Source: Siphonodentalium dalli
Taxonomy: Eukaryota > Mollusca > Scaphopoda > Gadilida > Siphonodentaliidae
DNA: 64,000 nucleotides
Reading direction: 5' to 3'
Assembly: GCA_032622095.1 (NCBI GenBank)
Contig: CP136067.1
Location: 98,880,707-98,944,706, forward strand
The position numbers and the translations under genes are program-made. The first letter of the stretch is position 1. Each line of letters begins with the position of its first letter. Below the pieces are notes generated by a model. It was not told where the DNA came from and ran no database searches. It worked only from the letters and a program-made list of their open reading frames with translations. Positions 60,101 through 64,000 of the stretch are shown piece by piece.

Positions 60101-62215
60101 TGGGTAGAAATAATTTACTCAACGTTTTACTCAACGTTGCTATGGGCATAACTGCGCAGCTGTTGAGTACTTGTTGGGTAAAATCTTATACTCAACGAGA
60201 TTGACAGACTGTGTGACAGATTATGCGATTAATAACTGACATGGTTTGAGGCATACACTATCACAACAAATCTTTGTTGTATTAGCATTTTATCTATTTA
60301 AATTATGGCGAAGTGTTTTCACATTACGCGTATGATCTTACCCCGAAGTCACTACGAAACCGGAACGGAACGACGTCACCCGGGGCTAATGGAATCACTG
60401 TCGCAATTACAACGGGTGCAGTTTATATTTGTACAAATTGAATGTCACAAATTTATGAATCATTGAGCAGTACAATAGAAGACAAACATGACATCAATTA
60501 ATTGTTTTAAAGCGACATCCTATTGTCAAGTCGGAAATATGTTTACACACAAAAGTGTATTTAGCACAGTAGCCAGAGAATGTTTCCGCACTATAAATGA
60601 TTGTGTTGTGTGGTCTTCGTGTGACCGCCGGGGACCATATACTATGGGAAACCTAGGATAAAATTGATGTTCCCCAGTTGAAGTTGGTGATATTCACACA
60701 ATAGTCACCTTCATAACACATGTTATCTTCTGAAAATTAGAGGATATAGAAACTGATCAGAAGTGGAAAAGTAATTAAAACAATGTTAATTTGAGACTAT
60801 AGATATACTTCACAGAAGATGAGGCCTAAGCAGAATGAGGTCACCAAATGGTGAATGCGGTGCTGATAGCCCGCTGTCCGGGATAGCGTCACTAAATTCA
60901 CCCTCTGTGGACCTCGTGCTGCAACCTTGGGAATTTCCCACATTCCTCCCAGCCAGCTAGGGATTCATGTGACAGACCTCTGATTGGGCTAATACCTGGC
61001 CATACTTCACATTGAGTTGTCGGATATTAGTACTCTTACATACGACGTACACCACTTATCTATTGAAGTACAAACACAAACGTATATTCTGGCGTGGCTG
61101 ACATTCCTGCATGTCGGTTTAATTTTACGCTCCATGGCCGCCGACACGTCATGTATTGGGTCGACTAATGATGACACAATATGTACTTATTTAAAGGGAA
61201 CCAAGGCACGCGCAGTGTGTAACTGTGCTAAAATGTATAAGTCTTTAAAGTGATGTGAAACACGCGGGTTGTGTGATCAAATGGAAATGAAGAATAATCT
61301 TGATTATTTTTACGAATATCAATCCAAATTTACAGCACTGTTTTATGTCGTGTATATATCTGTTTATAGCAGATCCCAGTGGCGGGATTTTTTTGTCACG
61401 TGTAATCGAGTTTACATTACACATCAATACATTATGCTACTCCCGTCGCAAAAAGTGACACCTTGCTGTCATAATTATGTATTATAATATGACATTCGTG
61501 TTAAATTCGCATATAATATACCGCGTAATTACGAGTAACCTCTGTTCGTTTACATTTAATTCACACTGCCTCTTCGCCAATTAAGACGAGTTCGTATTTA
61601 GGTACACATTGTGAATATATTTTTCACATTATATTACGACGTTGAGTTGACAACTATTGTGGAATATATATATATAATATTTTATATGGAATAAACGGGA
61701 TTACTCTTACAATTGTGGGATTGTATGTGAGCGGATCAATAACGCCCAACTCCGATATAGAAATATATATACACGGGGCTTCGACATAAACTAGCATTAT
61801 TATCAATGTCACCAGCTGGTTTACCTCGACATAAACGTGTACCAAACATGCATGTTGAAGTAAGGCAAACATTCTTTGATCGAGCTAGATCAGGAATCGA
61901 CAAAAAACGCTCTTTAACCACAGACACATATATGATATGCCAGTATAACTCTAAGTGTATGTTTACACAATCTGCCTTGTTTTAAGCTGAAGAAAAGTAA
62001 GGGACCGAATTTGGTTAATTCCTTTGTATGATCAAGTCTTTCCGGAGCATATAACGCCAGTATAAAACTATTTGGCTTTATGTCAATCCAGCTGTGCCAA
62101 TAGGTAACTATTTAAAAGTACATAAGATAAGTATTTACATACCTGTGGTGGCTAATAAGACGTTGATATGGACTAGAATGATCAATAATCTACACATGTA
62201 ACATATAGATTCCAT
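17926..62215 (-). CDS. Multi-exon secreted metalloprotease gene, mig-17/ADAM-like, with ShKT-like modules
   Basis: I assembled this gene from GT-AG sites and matching codon phases; coordinates are start codon to stop codon, introns included. In order it encodes a signal peptide, a prodomain, a furin-type RSKR site, a reprolysin (M12B) catalytic domain with the zinc motif HELGHSLSGMHD split by an intron after HELGH, a YIMAA Met-turn, an ADAM-type cysteine-rich region, four six-cysteine ShKT-like modules and a hydrophobic C-terminal tail that could signal GPI anchoring. Proteins of this family are secreted or surface zinc endopeptidases acting on extracellular matrix, activated by removing the prodomain. 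Coding segments are 62143-62215, 50331-50545, 49519-49602, 47193-47361, 45104-45147, 38611-38704, 36935-37012, 35888-36027, 33341-33452, 30388-30552, 29337-29478, 28114-28233, 26946-26997, 24504-24653, 21842-22144 and 17926-18131. Two junctions are incomplete (see entries). No stop or frameshift was seen in the exons, so the gene looks functional. Confidence 0.88.
19687..20262. repeat. 288-base tandem duplication, two apparently identical copies
   Basis: The unit starting ACTAGCTTAACAAGGTAATA at 19687 repeats at 19975 with no difference I could find by eye over the full length. It contains no gene. The identity implies a very recent duplication or an assembly artefact. Confidence 0.9.
20580..20890. 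repeat. Tandem repeat, unit about 50 bases
   Basis: Six units of ATCTGTGTATCCAGCTGTTC, GTTTAAAGCACATATGATTA. It lies in the intron between exons 15 and 16. Confidence 0.85.
21128..21579. mobile_element. TTAA-flanked MITE inserted in another repeat
   Basis: Ends are TTAACCCTTTCGGTGCCAG and TTGGCACTGAAAGGGTTAA. The host sequence reads CCCGTTAA at left and TTAATGCGTATCTAGTG at right; uninterrupted relatives at 7.97 kb (CCCGTCAATGAGTATGTAGT) and 10.0 kb (CGTCAATACGTATTTGGT) show the empty site. So TTAA was duplicated on insertion. A truncated copy of the AATGCATTCTCTTATATATG core lies at 21501-21530. Confidence 0.85.
21842..22144 (-). CDS. Exon 15: ShKT-like modules 2 and 3
   Basis: A 303-base exon (phase 1 to 1) after TTGTATTCAG and before CCAG/GTATGT. 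It encodes two cysteine modules: one beginning GCEYGDRIGGCDIS and ending DCCQTCN, then a Thr/Pro-rich linker (TAMTTATPAVQPT), then one from CSDVTSINGMSC to KLCCLTCTDL. The linker is a plausible O-glycosylated spacer. Phase out is 1, which fits both the exon at 18131 and the one at 12379. Confidence 0.87.
23455..23913. mobile_element. Long-TIR element carrying the same palindrome core
   Basis: Inverted ends begin GTGACCCGCCATATCAAATC and continue through CCAGTCG(G/T)AAGTCGGGAT to the poly-T and CCCTGTGCC. The interior has the same two nested palindromes as the TTAA elements, but the outer ends are unrelated to CCCTTTACCC. It is flanked by similar 20-base direct sequences (GATATAGCAACACAATTCAT and GATATCAACACAATCCAT). 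Confidence 0.8.
24504..24653 (-). CDS. Exon 14: ShKT-like six-cysteine module 1
   Basis: A 150-base exon (phase 1 to 1) between ACATCTTCAG and AACAAG/GTATGA. The peptide begins DCVFGDQVG, has the pattern C...C...C...CC..C and ends KTCCGTCRS. Such modules follow the cysteine-rich domain in molluscan mig-17-like proteases and resemble ShKT domains. The symmetric phase means the module could be duplicated or skipped without breaking frame. Confidence 0.85.
24660..26940. other. Intron between exons 13 and 14, largely featureless
   Basis: I see only AT-rich sequence and one short dispersed-repeat piece. The 87-residue frame at 25892 has no recognisable motif. Confidence 0.6.
26946..26997 (-). CDS. 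Exon 13: cysteine-rich region, end
   Basis: A 52-base exon (phase 0 to 1) between TTCTTTTCAG and GACG/GTGAGT. It encodes WCINGQCTYDPIAPSAD. The Trp-Cys-x-x-Gly-x-Cys motif closes the cysteine-rich domain in ADAM and ADAMTS proteins. It is too short to be called from an open-frame search. Confidence 0.85.
28114..28233 (-). CDS. Exon 12: cysteine-rich region, part 2
   Basis: A 120-base exon, phase 0 to 0, between TTTCTTACAG and GAG/GTAAGT. The peptide GVTTTITSTVCTHMFCRD, then a TCTQF stretch and RTTCGNKE, carries four cysteines in the spacing of the ADAM cysteine-rich domain and continues directly into exon 13. Confidence 0.85.
28331..28591. mobile_element. TTAA-flanked MITE, diverged relative with the same core
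   Basis: Between TTAA sites the ends are CACTTCCATGACTGGAGC and GCTCCTGTCATGAAAAGG, imperfect inverted ends different from the CCCTTTACCC family. The interior holds a diverged version of the same palindrome (GCATTCTCGTATATATGCGA). Confidence 0.75.
28708..29106. mobile_element. TTAA-flanked MITE with nested palindromes, copy 2
   Basis: Same ends as the 14.95 kb copy and the same nested palindrome pair. The right part shares the sequence CACAATGTGGTCAA and CCGGTTCCAATGATATCC with copy 1, so the two are full-length members of one family. It sits in the intron between exons 11 and 12. Confidence 0.85.
29337..29478 (-). CDS. Exon 11: ADAM-type cysteine-rich region, part 1
   Basis: A 142-base exon (phase 2 to 0) after TTTCTTGACAG and before AGG/GTAAGT. 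The peptide has RYCLTRREVD, then LPDVNGVKLGQVYTPDDLCV and GSGSYYCR, matching the cysteine-rich domain that follows the catalytic domain in ADAMTS-like and mig-17-like proteases. Copies of its acceptor and first half are repeated upstream (29479-29950). Confidence 0.85.
29479..29950. repeat. Acceptor-derived repeat of exon 11, interrupted
   Basis: Three copies of about 85 bases containing the first half of exon 11 (plus strand ACTTCCCGTCTGGTAAGGCA) and its acceptor region. The first copy is split at about 29525/29741 by an inserted repeat element that forms an inverted pair with 29955-30162. Confidence 0.8.
29525..30162. repeat. Inverted pair of about 190-base elements
   Basis: The stretch 29559-29745 reappears in reverse complement at 29955-30162: AAATATAGAAGTGG, CATAGACTGGTAGA, AAGCGGTTG and GACGAG(C)AAGCTTATT-like blocks in opposite order. 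The left arm starts with GCATTGACACAGGG, the tail of the palindromic MITE core found at 28.4 kb. About 200 bases of exon 11 copies lie between the arms. Confidence 0.75.
30388..30552 (-). CDS. Exon 10: third zinc histidine and Met-turn
   Basis: A 165-base exon (phase 2 to 2) after TTCTTTGCAG and before TTATC/GTAAGT. It continues HELGH with SLSGMHDGEGNTCSGADRY, giving HExxHxxSxxHD: the usual glycine of the metzincin motif is serine here, as I recall for other mig-17-like proteins. YIMAAG follows as the Met-turn, then NPWFFSLCSVNSFIRKIDEL, the closing helix of the domain. Confidence 0.92.
31970..32760 (+). mobile_element. LINE fragment C (reverse transcriptase C-terminus)
   Basis: The frame at 32205-32708 has YRTFSHLDPGTFRQLYVSMV, PPVLEYGNSAWHPRHKY, RVQRKRAKLVP and FFTQRIIEDLNALPNHIV, typical of the thumb/C-terminal region of CR1-like reverse transcriptases. 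Upstream, ERDLGVIIDGKLKFDEHI precedes it across an in-frame stop. It lies on the strand opposite to the host gene, in the intron between exons 9 and 10. Confidence 0.82.
32821..32898 (-). pseudogene. tRNA-derived sequence (SINE head or tRNA pseudogene)
   Basis: On the minus strand GAGCTTCGTGGTCCAGTGG, TTAGCGTGTCGGACT and GAGTTCGCAGCACGTC resemble the A box, anticodon-stem side and B box of a tRNA. The acceptor stem does not pair well, so it is unlikely to be a functional tRNA. It abuts the start of the exon 9 donor repeat. Confidence 0.5.
32902..33340. repeat. Donor-derived repeat carrying HELGH copies
   Basis: Five copies of the exon 9 end plus donor, with junction-equivalent positions near 33249, 33164, 33077, 32991 and 32907 (84-92 base spacing). 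Decoded in frame they give KTASHEFGH, KTASRELGH, a frameshifted MASHELGD, KTASHEL with a stop, and a deleted copy. Only the copy at 33164 keeps a GT donor, and it has lost the first zinc histidine. They are clearly decayed relative to exon 9. Confidence 0.88.
33341..33452 (-). CDS. Exon 9: zinc-binding HELGH exon
   Basis: A 112-base exon (phase 1 to 2) between GGGTTTAACAG and CACAG/GTAAGT. It encodes LAYLDTLCRGDGNSVSLVEE, then GGFQSIKTAAHELGH. The two histidines and glutamate of HELGH are the zinc ligands and catalytic base of metzincins; the third histidine comes from exon 10 (SLSGMHD). The exon is bordered on both sides by minisatellites derived from its own edges. The amino acid sequence itself is intact. 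Confidence 0.92.
33453..33850. repeat. Acceptor-derived minisatellite beside exon 9
   Basis: Seven or so units of about 57 bases, each containing the exon 9 start (minus strand GTCTGGCGTACTTGGATACG) preceded by TTTAACAG or a decayed form. Upstream flank in each unit is intron sequence rich in T and A. Some copies have lost AG (TTTAGCGG). Confidence 0.85.
34150..34375. repeat. Three-copy tandem repeat, unit about 75 bases
   Basis: Copies of AACCAGATGACGCAATATTG, ACGACCCCATTATATACTGT. I looked here for the small missing exon between exons 8 and 9 and did not find one. Confidence 0.8.
34707..34776. repeat. Inverted repeat, 15-base arms
   Basis: CTGTCGGGTATTCGG and CCGAATACCCGACAG are perfect inverted copies 40 bases apart. 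Confidence 0.7.
34929..35887. repeat. Minisatellite derived from the exon 8 donor junction
   Basis: About 20 units of roughly 41 bases. On the minus strand the unit is GACCACATCATGCTATTCTC, A(G/T)GGTAAG, then TTGTTCAACAGAC; the first part is the exon 8 end encoding DHIMLFSG and GTAAG is its donor. Many copies keep GTAAG. The segment 35424-35605 is inverted against itself, making a near-perfect palindrome of about 90-base arms. Confidence 0.85.
35888..36027 (-). CDS. Exon 8: catalytic domain, NDHIMLFSG segment
   Basis: A 140-base exon (phase 0 to 2) after CTTTATTCACAG and before CAGG/GTAAGC. It encodes SPWSERRVSGKMVNAE, an acidic helix, and ends IPANDHIMLFSG, the conserved Asp-His-x-Met-Leu-Phe strand of reprolysins that lines the active-site cleft. 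The last 23 bases with the donor are the parent of the minisatellite at 34929-35887. The next known exon starts in phase 1, so a small exon is missing between them. Confidence 0.87.
36427..36824. mobile_element. MITE of the TTTAAAGGTACTCAA family, copy 2
   Basis: Contains AAATATTTGATTCGAGTTGA, CAGATATCGATTTTTGAA and CTCGAGATG and ends GGATTGAGTACCTTTAAA. The far end has decayed. It lies in the intron between exons 7 and 8. Confidence 0.75.
36935..37012 (-). CDS. Exon 7: catalytic domain, MNHRY strand
   Basis: A 78-base exon, phase 0 to 0, between TCTTCGCAG and GAG/GTAAGT. It encodes MNHRYNTIANLPFKINI and then NLAGVIISE, matching the reprolysin segment in which a hydrophobic-Asn-x-Arg-Tyr motif is followed by an inner beta strand. 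No insertion or stop is seen. Confidence 0.87.
38230..38610. repeat. Donor-side repeat of exon 6
   Basis: Three copies of the exon 6 end (minus strand ATACTATGCTCATGTTGCG, then CTCGGG/GTAAGT-like) are spaced roughly 100-130 bases apart, separated by pieces of a dispersed repeat with GAGCCCC and GGGGC(T/A)C ends. Two copies keep GTAAGT exactly. Confidence 0.75.
38611..38704 (-). CDS. Exon 6: catalytic domain, first helix
   Basis: A 94-base exon (phase 2 to 0) after the acceptor ATATTTCAG and before GGG/GTAAGT. It encodes YYTSSNFIGSLSKRND followed by INRIREYYAHVAFG, the helix ending in the Tyr-Tyr-Ala-His-Val stretch that is highly typical of mig-17-like reprolysins just before the strand made by exon 7. 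Three decayed copies of its 3' edge with donor sites sit in the following intron. Confidence 0.85.
38956..39028. repeat. Inverted repeat, 28-base arms
   Basis: GAAACGAGTTTGATAAATTT, GATTCACA and its reverse complement (26 of 28 matching) flank a 17-base loop. Confidence 0.75.
39690..40090. repeat. Tandem repeat, unit about 125 bases
   Basis: Three units with GACGGGTCAAATC, GACCCCGACCTGACCTTGA and ATTCAAGGTCAAATC. Confidence 0.8.
41551..41848. repeat. Direct duplication, 170-base offset
   Basis: AAAAAGATTCTTACCTTAAT, followed by TTTTATGTTCACTTTATAAA and about 90 further bases, recurs at 41721 with a few percent difference. Confidence 0.8.
44083..45103. repeat. Minisatellite derived from the donor side of exon 5
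   Basis: About 20 imperfect units of roughly 50 bases. On the minus strand each unit reads like TTTGTCCTGGATTTAGATCA, TGAATGTCGTC and GTATGTATTGTGTC, matching the exon 5 end (TTTGTCCTGGATATAGATCA, then GTGT/GTATGT). Because the parent exon is intact at the array's high-coordinate end, copies appear to have spread from the exon into the intron. Translating the array gives repeated VLDLDHE-like peptides, which are not genes. Confidence 0.65.
45104..45147 (-). CDS. Exon 5: start of the reprolysin catalytic domain
   Basis: A 44-base exon follows a strong acceptor (CTATTTTTTTCGCAG) and ends before the donor GTATGT in phase 2. It reads LFVLDIDHGCHLES, corresponding to the first beta strand of reprolysin domains (usually a run such as LVVVD). 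Its last two bases plus the first base of exon 6 make a Val codon, giving SVYYTSSNF across the junction. It borders a long array of copies of its own 3' half (44083-45103). Confidence is moderate because the exon is tiny. Confidence 0.6.
46063..46121 (-). CDS. Tentative small exon between prodomain and catalytic domain
   Basis: The gene needs an exon going from phase 1 to phase 0 between exons 4 and 5. This 59-base segment has the right phases, a donor ATAAAG/GTAAAT and the ending INYQIK, which joined to LFVLDID of exon 5 resembles the start of reprolysin domains (a Tyr-x-Ile-Glu/Lys stretch before Leu-Val-Val-Asp). Its acceptor (ATTAAGAG) has a poor pyrimidine tract, so this could be chance and the true exon could lie elsewhere. 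Confidence 0.33.
46800..47029. mobile_element. MITE of the TTTAAAGGTACTCAA family, short copy 3
   Basis: Shares GTAAAAAATATTTTATTCGA, GTCGAGGA and ends GGATTGAGTACATTTAAA. The middle is deleted, leaving about 230 bases. A GTT microsatellite (minus-strand ACA/AAC) lies inside. Confidence 0.7.
47193..47361 (-). CDS. Exon 4: prodomain end and furin site
   Basis: The acceptor TTTCCAG and the donor CCAG/GTATGG bracket 169 bases (phase 0 to 1). The product starts NGRFVHNGREYIVQED, the family's prodomain strand, and then has GDGRRSKR/DVLL, a consensus furin cleavage site (R-X-K-R). Cleavage there would release the mature protease. The end phase does not match exon 5 directly, so at least one more small exon must lie in between. 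Confidence 0.85.
48360..48850. repeat. Degenerate GCGCTTAATATCGCAATA repeats
   Basis: Some 20 short blocks of GCGCTTAATATCGCAATA type, in both orientations, around an AT-rich middle (TATATGTGTGCTATATGTAC). It is dense in local palindromes. Confidence 0.75.
48915..49495. repeat. Minisatellite with CTCTCTGTTAACTGGTATTC
   Basis: About 18 units of 30-38 bases (CTCTCTGTTAACTGGTATTC, GGGATTCGCTA), with a higher-order period near 240 bases. It begins next to the exon 3 donor. It does not contain exon 3 sequence. Confidence 0.88.
49519..49602 (-). CDS. Exon 3: short prodomain exon
   Basis: An 84-base exon (28 codons, phase 0 to 0) lies between a strong acceptor TTCTCTTCTTTCCAG and the donor ACACTG/GTAAAT. 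The peptide PYSIFEDVATKASFTVRC matches the prodomain segment of the family in which an aromatic-Asp-Val stretch leads to a cysteine; that cysteine could act as a cysteine switch, which is inference. The exon is short enough for gene finders to miss. Its acceptor region is triplicated just upstream in the intron (49603-49800). Confidence 0.8.
49603..49800. repeat. Acceptor-derived repeat beside exon 3
   Basis: The exon 3 boundary (pyrimidine tract, CCAG and the first bases CCATA) recurs twice more upstream in the intron at a spacing of about 75 bases, so three acceptor-like sites stand in a row. Copies differ by a few bases (for example TTCTGTTCTTTCCAG and TTCTCTTCTTCCCAG). All keep AG and the pyrimidine tract. 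Confidence 0.75.
50331..50545 (-). CDS. Exon 2: prodomain, N-terminal half
   Basis: The acceptor CATCTTTTCAG and the donor GAG/GTAATTG bracket 215 bases read without a stop. The product contains FRVDNQDVFINLTRKTG followed by APVYIVKEY, the prodomain signature of mig-17-like proteases, in which a hydrophobic-Asn-Leu segment precedes an AP-Val-Tyr motif. NLT is a potential N-glycosylation site. Phase in is 1 and phase out is 0, fitting exons 1 and 3. Confidence 0.85.
50740..50875. repeat. Repeated short palindromes
   Basis: Four copies of the type CAGTCATTTCATGAAATGAC, each itself a palindrome, spaced about 33 bases apart. Confidence 0.75.
51485..52150. repeat. 32-base minisatellite in intron 1
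   Basis: About 20 units of GGTATGCTCATCCATTATCA, CGACCCATCCAC. All three frames stay open for long stretches because 32 is not a multiple of 3 and the unit has few stops; these are not proteins. Confidence 0.92.
53040..53295. repeat. Tandem repeat, unit about 38 bases
   Basis: Six units of ATAACACGCCACAAACCCAT, ACAATGTTATTT. Confidence 0.85.
53340..54460 (-). mobile_element. LINE fragment D (reverse transcriptase C-terminus)
   Basis: Minus-strand frames read FIRPILEYASPVWDNIPKYM, DAIQYEMARVVTGATRST, ETGWETLESRRSKHKLI, TTRAWNSLPDSVKMTPSL and then FPFCFCGDYEIESAYHFLFN with CPLY. This is the thumb and the C-terminal C-x-C...H...C motif of CR1/Jockey-group elements. A frameshift near 53950 separates the two blocks. 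Confidence 0.82.
54560..58985 (+). mobile_element. LINE E, nearly complete endonuclease-reverse transcriptase
   Basis: Frame 55353-55905 carries an AP-endonuclease (SIASLNVRGLRNKV, ITESLL, KCIIVGDFNADCL). A run of about 17 A breaks the frame near 55905. Frame 55922-57347 continues with SDHCATLV and the reverse transcriptase (GKASGPDNVSNRVLK, NYRPVSLTSTLSKVFE, IFCDISKAFDRVWHKG), interrupted by one in-frame TAA at 56333. A one-base deletion near 57345 shifts to 57348-58574, with SVLGPLLFNIYINDI intact only out of frame, RLYADDTCLF with YADD, HKHLGLTFSRSGNWDIHI and a C-terminal CSCGYAYEDPQHYIVFC motif. No ORF1 is recognised upstream. Only three lesions break it, so it is young. Clade: CR1/Jockey group, inferred. 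Confidence 0.88.
59330..59640 (-). mobile_element. LINE fragment F
   Basis: Minus-strand frame with NHKHLGVIFDSTGSWESHI, then DKAWKRVNLVRKHKFRLK, the region following the YADD motif in CR1/Jockey-group reverse transcriptases. It is short and abuts unrelated sequence at 59640. Confidence 0.75.
59766..59800. other. Short perfect hairpin
   Basis: GCACAGTAGG and CCTACTGTGC pair around a short loop. It could be a MITE remnant; no other role is visible. Confidence 0.4.
60010..60205. repeat. Cluster of TTGAGTAAAA and TTTTACTCAAC motifs
   Basis: About ten copies of a 10-base motif in both orientations within 200 bases. No gene lies nearby, and the function is unknown. Confidence 0.6.
62143..62215 (-). 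CDS. Exon 1: start codon and signal peptide
   Basis: The exon opens with ATG and encodes about 24 residues with a hydrophobic core (LLIILVHINVLLA), a typical secretory signal peptide. It ends in phase 1 before a consensus donor (CACAG/GTATGTAAAT). The leftover G joins the first two bases of the exon at 50545 to give a Glu codon, so the phases agree across an 11.6 kb intron that is full of LINEs. The start is chosen because it is the only methionine preceding a hydrophobic leader with a correct donor. Confidence 0.82.
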
Positions 62216-62251
62216 ATCACCGTTACACTGTAGCTGGTGTAAGAAGTGGGA

Positions 62252-62270
62252 TTATTCGTATATATATCCG
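62252..62270 (-). promoter_or_regulatory. Possible TATA element upstream of exon 1
   Basis: On the minus strand CGGATATATATACGAAT lies about 40-55 bases before the start codon. It is placed where a TATA box could be if the 5' UTR is very short or begins close to the ATG. The DNA is AT-rich, so this is weak evidence. Confidence 0.2.
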
Positions 62271-62737
62271 TGCTCAAATGCTCCGTCATATGAATATGAT
62301 TGTCCTCGAAATCATTTTTATATCATGTTATTTGACACGGTCTTTTGGTTGCTTTTAAACGAGTGCACGGCTTTATTTTGAGGCCTCGCGTAACATAATG
62401 GTCTTCAATGTTTACTGTGTATATCAAAGATATGCGTCATTCGTCCATTCATTGACGAGCGGCTAACCGCCGAGTCATTCAGGTAAAGCAGCGATGAAGC
62501 GCGACAGGATGGAGAGAAACTTCATAGATCGCCGATTTTATTATATAAGCATATAAGCGTGAGGATATGTTTAGAAAACCTTCTTATATTTCACATGACA
62601 GGTTGTAGATAATATATGAGCGTGATGGTTTTGTTTATGACAAATTCGTATGTTTCACTTGGCAGGTTATAGATAAGGTTTAGCTCTTTAGGTCATTTGA
62701 GGTGACAGTTTCAGCGAATTATCATCGGATTTATTCC

Positions 62738-63192
62738 TTAAAGGTATTCAATCCGATGATCCCCATATCATCAGATTCCAACAAAAACAATTTTTTTTTG
62801 AAATGCCGCATCAGTTATCAGAGTCAATTAATTGCCAGAAAATAATGCTAACCACAGTCAACTATAGTATACAATTGCCCAAAACCTGTCATTTATCAAC
62901 ATTTTGTTCAACGAAATTTTGCCAGTTTGTCAAATATCTGACACAAAAAGCCACTTGATTTTAGAGTTATCCATCTTCAACCACAATTTGGTCCGAGACC
63001 GTCTTCTGTTCGACTTTTACTGGGTCACTAAATATTATTGGTGGTGAAAAATAATAGATCTAAAATATCGATATCTGGTCACTCTGAGCTTTGATGGGTG
63101 GGTTCCTCGACTCGGATCAAATATTGTTTTTTACCCCCGAAGCCAAGAAATAGTAATTTGTGAGCGTTAATTCGGATTATGCATCTTTAAAA
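62738..63192. mobile_element. MITE of the TTTAAAGGTACTCAA family, copy 4
   Basis: Begins TTAAAGGTATTCAATCCG and ends CGGATTATGCATCTTTAAAA, with the inner blocks AAAATAATAGATCTAAAATA and TCCTCGACTCGGATCAAAT. It lies about 0.5 kb upstream of exon 1. Confidence 0.75.
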
Positions 63193-64000
63193 CATGCATC
63201 AAACTCGTGTCAGCATTTATATGTTTCCAGAAAATGACAGAAAAAAACTATACTCTTTTCTTGGCTCAACTACAATACAAAGATGTTTGGGAATCACGGT
63301 CATTTATGTATGACGTTGGTGGGACACAACTGACGGTTGGTGGTTTTCCGTGCGAAACTTGCGTGCACAGGGGTTTGCCGTTAAGAAAACAATTAAATTA
63401 AAAACGAGCACGTCACTTTAACAGACGCATCGCAATAGACACAATATCTCACAAGGTATATTACTGATTCGAATACGCCAATCGCTCGAGTTAAATCTAT
63501 ATTTTACAAAACTTGCACTTTATTCTAAGTTTTTAAAGTACAATTCATAACACAGATGATACACACAATATTCTTCCGTGTCAGCGGTGACACACTTTAT
63601 TACTGGGCTAGAGGGTGACATACTTTATTACTGGAGAAAATACACCGTCGATTTCAAACACATAATTCACCAAGAAAAAAACCCACATTTTTGTCCAAAA
63701 ACAAAATGACGCTAATAAAATGTTCACAGTTGTGAAAGTAAGCCGGTTTATTCGATATATACCATTATATATGTTCTGAACTCCACACATATTGTCACTT
63801 GAAATAACTGTAGTAGTTTAATGTGAAACATATATTGTTTATGTTTCCATGCGATATGATTCCCACGGCTACATGGCTGGGTGGAGGTCCCAACATGAAG
63901 TGTGTTATAGTGTCATGTGCAGATTGCTTCTCAGTGTGTCTATCAGATGAACGCCATGAAAATACACTTTAGGTGATATATATTACGACATTTTCATTAG

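Overview
This window looks like eukaryotic, probably molluscan (most likely bivalve) nuclear DNA. It is AT-rich, has very long introns with GT-AG sites, is crowded with CR1/Jockey-group LINE fragments, TTAA-flanked MITEs and minisatellites, and holds one large metalloprotease gene with the architecture of the invertebrate mig-17-like/ADAM-like secreted proteases. The host assignment is inference from gene family and repeat style; nothing here names a species.

The backbone is one minus-strand gene from the signal-peptide exon (start codon at 62215) to a stop at 17926, about 44 kb. I rebuilt 16 exons by reading splice sites and phases: signal peptide; two prodomain exons; an exon with a furin-like RSKR site; four small exons forming the N-terminal half of a reprolysin-type catalytic domain; the zinc-site exon ending in HELGH; the exon with LSGMHD and the YIMAA Met-turn; cysteine-rich exons; and three exons carrying four six-cysteine ShKT-like modules, the last ending in a hydrophobic tail. 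Exon phases agree wherever neighbouring exons were both found. One junction (47.19 to 45.15 kb) is bridged only by a tentative small exon, and one small exon between 35.89 and 33.45 kb was not found. Downstream, at 11283-12379, lies a phase-compatible exon with more six-cysteine modules, a roughly 100-residue polythreonine stalk and a hydrophobic C-terminus. It may be an alternative last exon of the same gene.

The most unusual observation is that several exons of the prodomain, catalytic domain and first cysteine-rich region are bordered by minisatellites made of copies of their own splice junction (exon edge, splice site and some intron). Seven such arrays flank six exons: 49.60-49.80, 44.08-45.10, 38.23-38.61, 34.93-35.89, 33.45-33.85, 32.90-33.34 and 29.48-29.95 kb. 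The zinc-site exon has one on each side, with decayed HELGH copies in the intron. I saw none beside the C-terminal ShKT-like exons.

Region by region: 0.5-6.7 kb, a degraded minus-strand LINE split by a 2.6 kb block with a long inverted repeat, then a plus-strand LINE 3' end; 6.7-11.2 kb, minisatellites and dispersed repeats; 11.3-12.4 kb, the polythreonine exon; 12.4-17.9 kb, palindromes and MITEs; 17.9-50.5 kb, the protease exons with repeat-filled introns; 50.5-62.1 kb, the first intron with a 32-bp minisatellite and three LINEs, one retaining an almost complete endonuclease-reverse transcriptase; 62.1-64 kb, first exon, upstream region and a MITE. Most short open frames are repeat-derived or chance.
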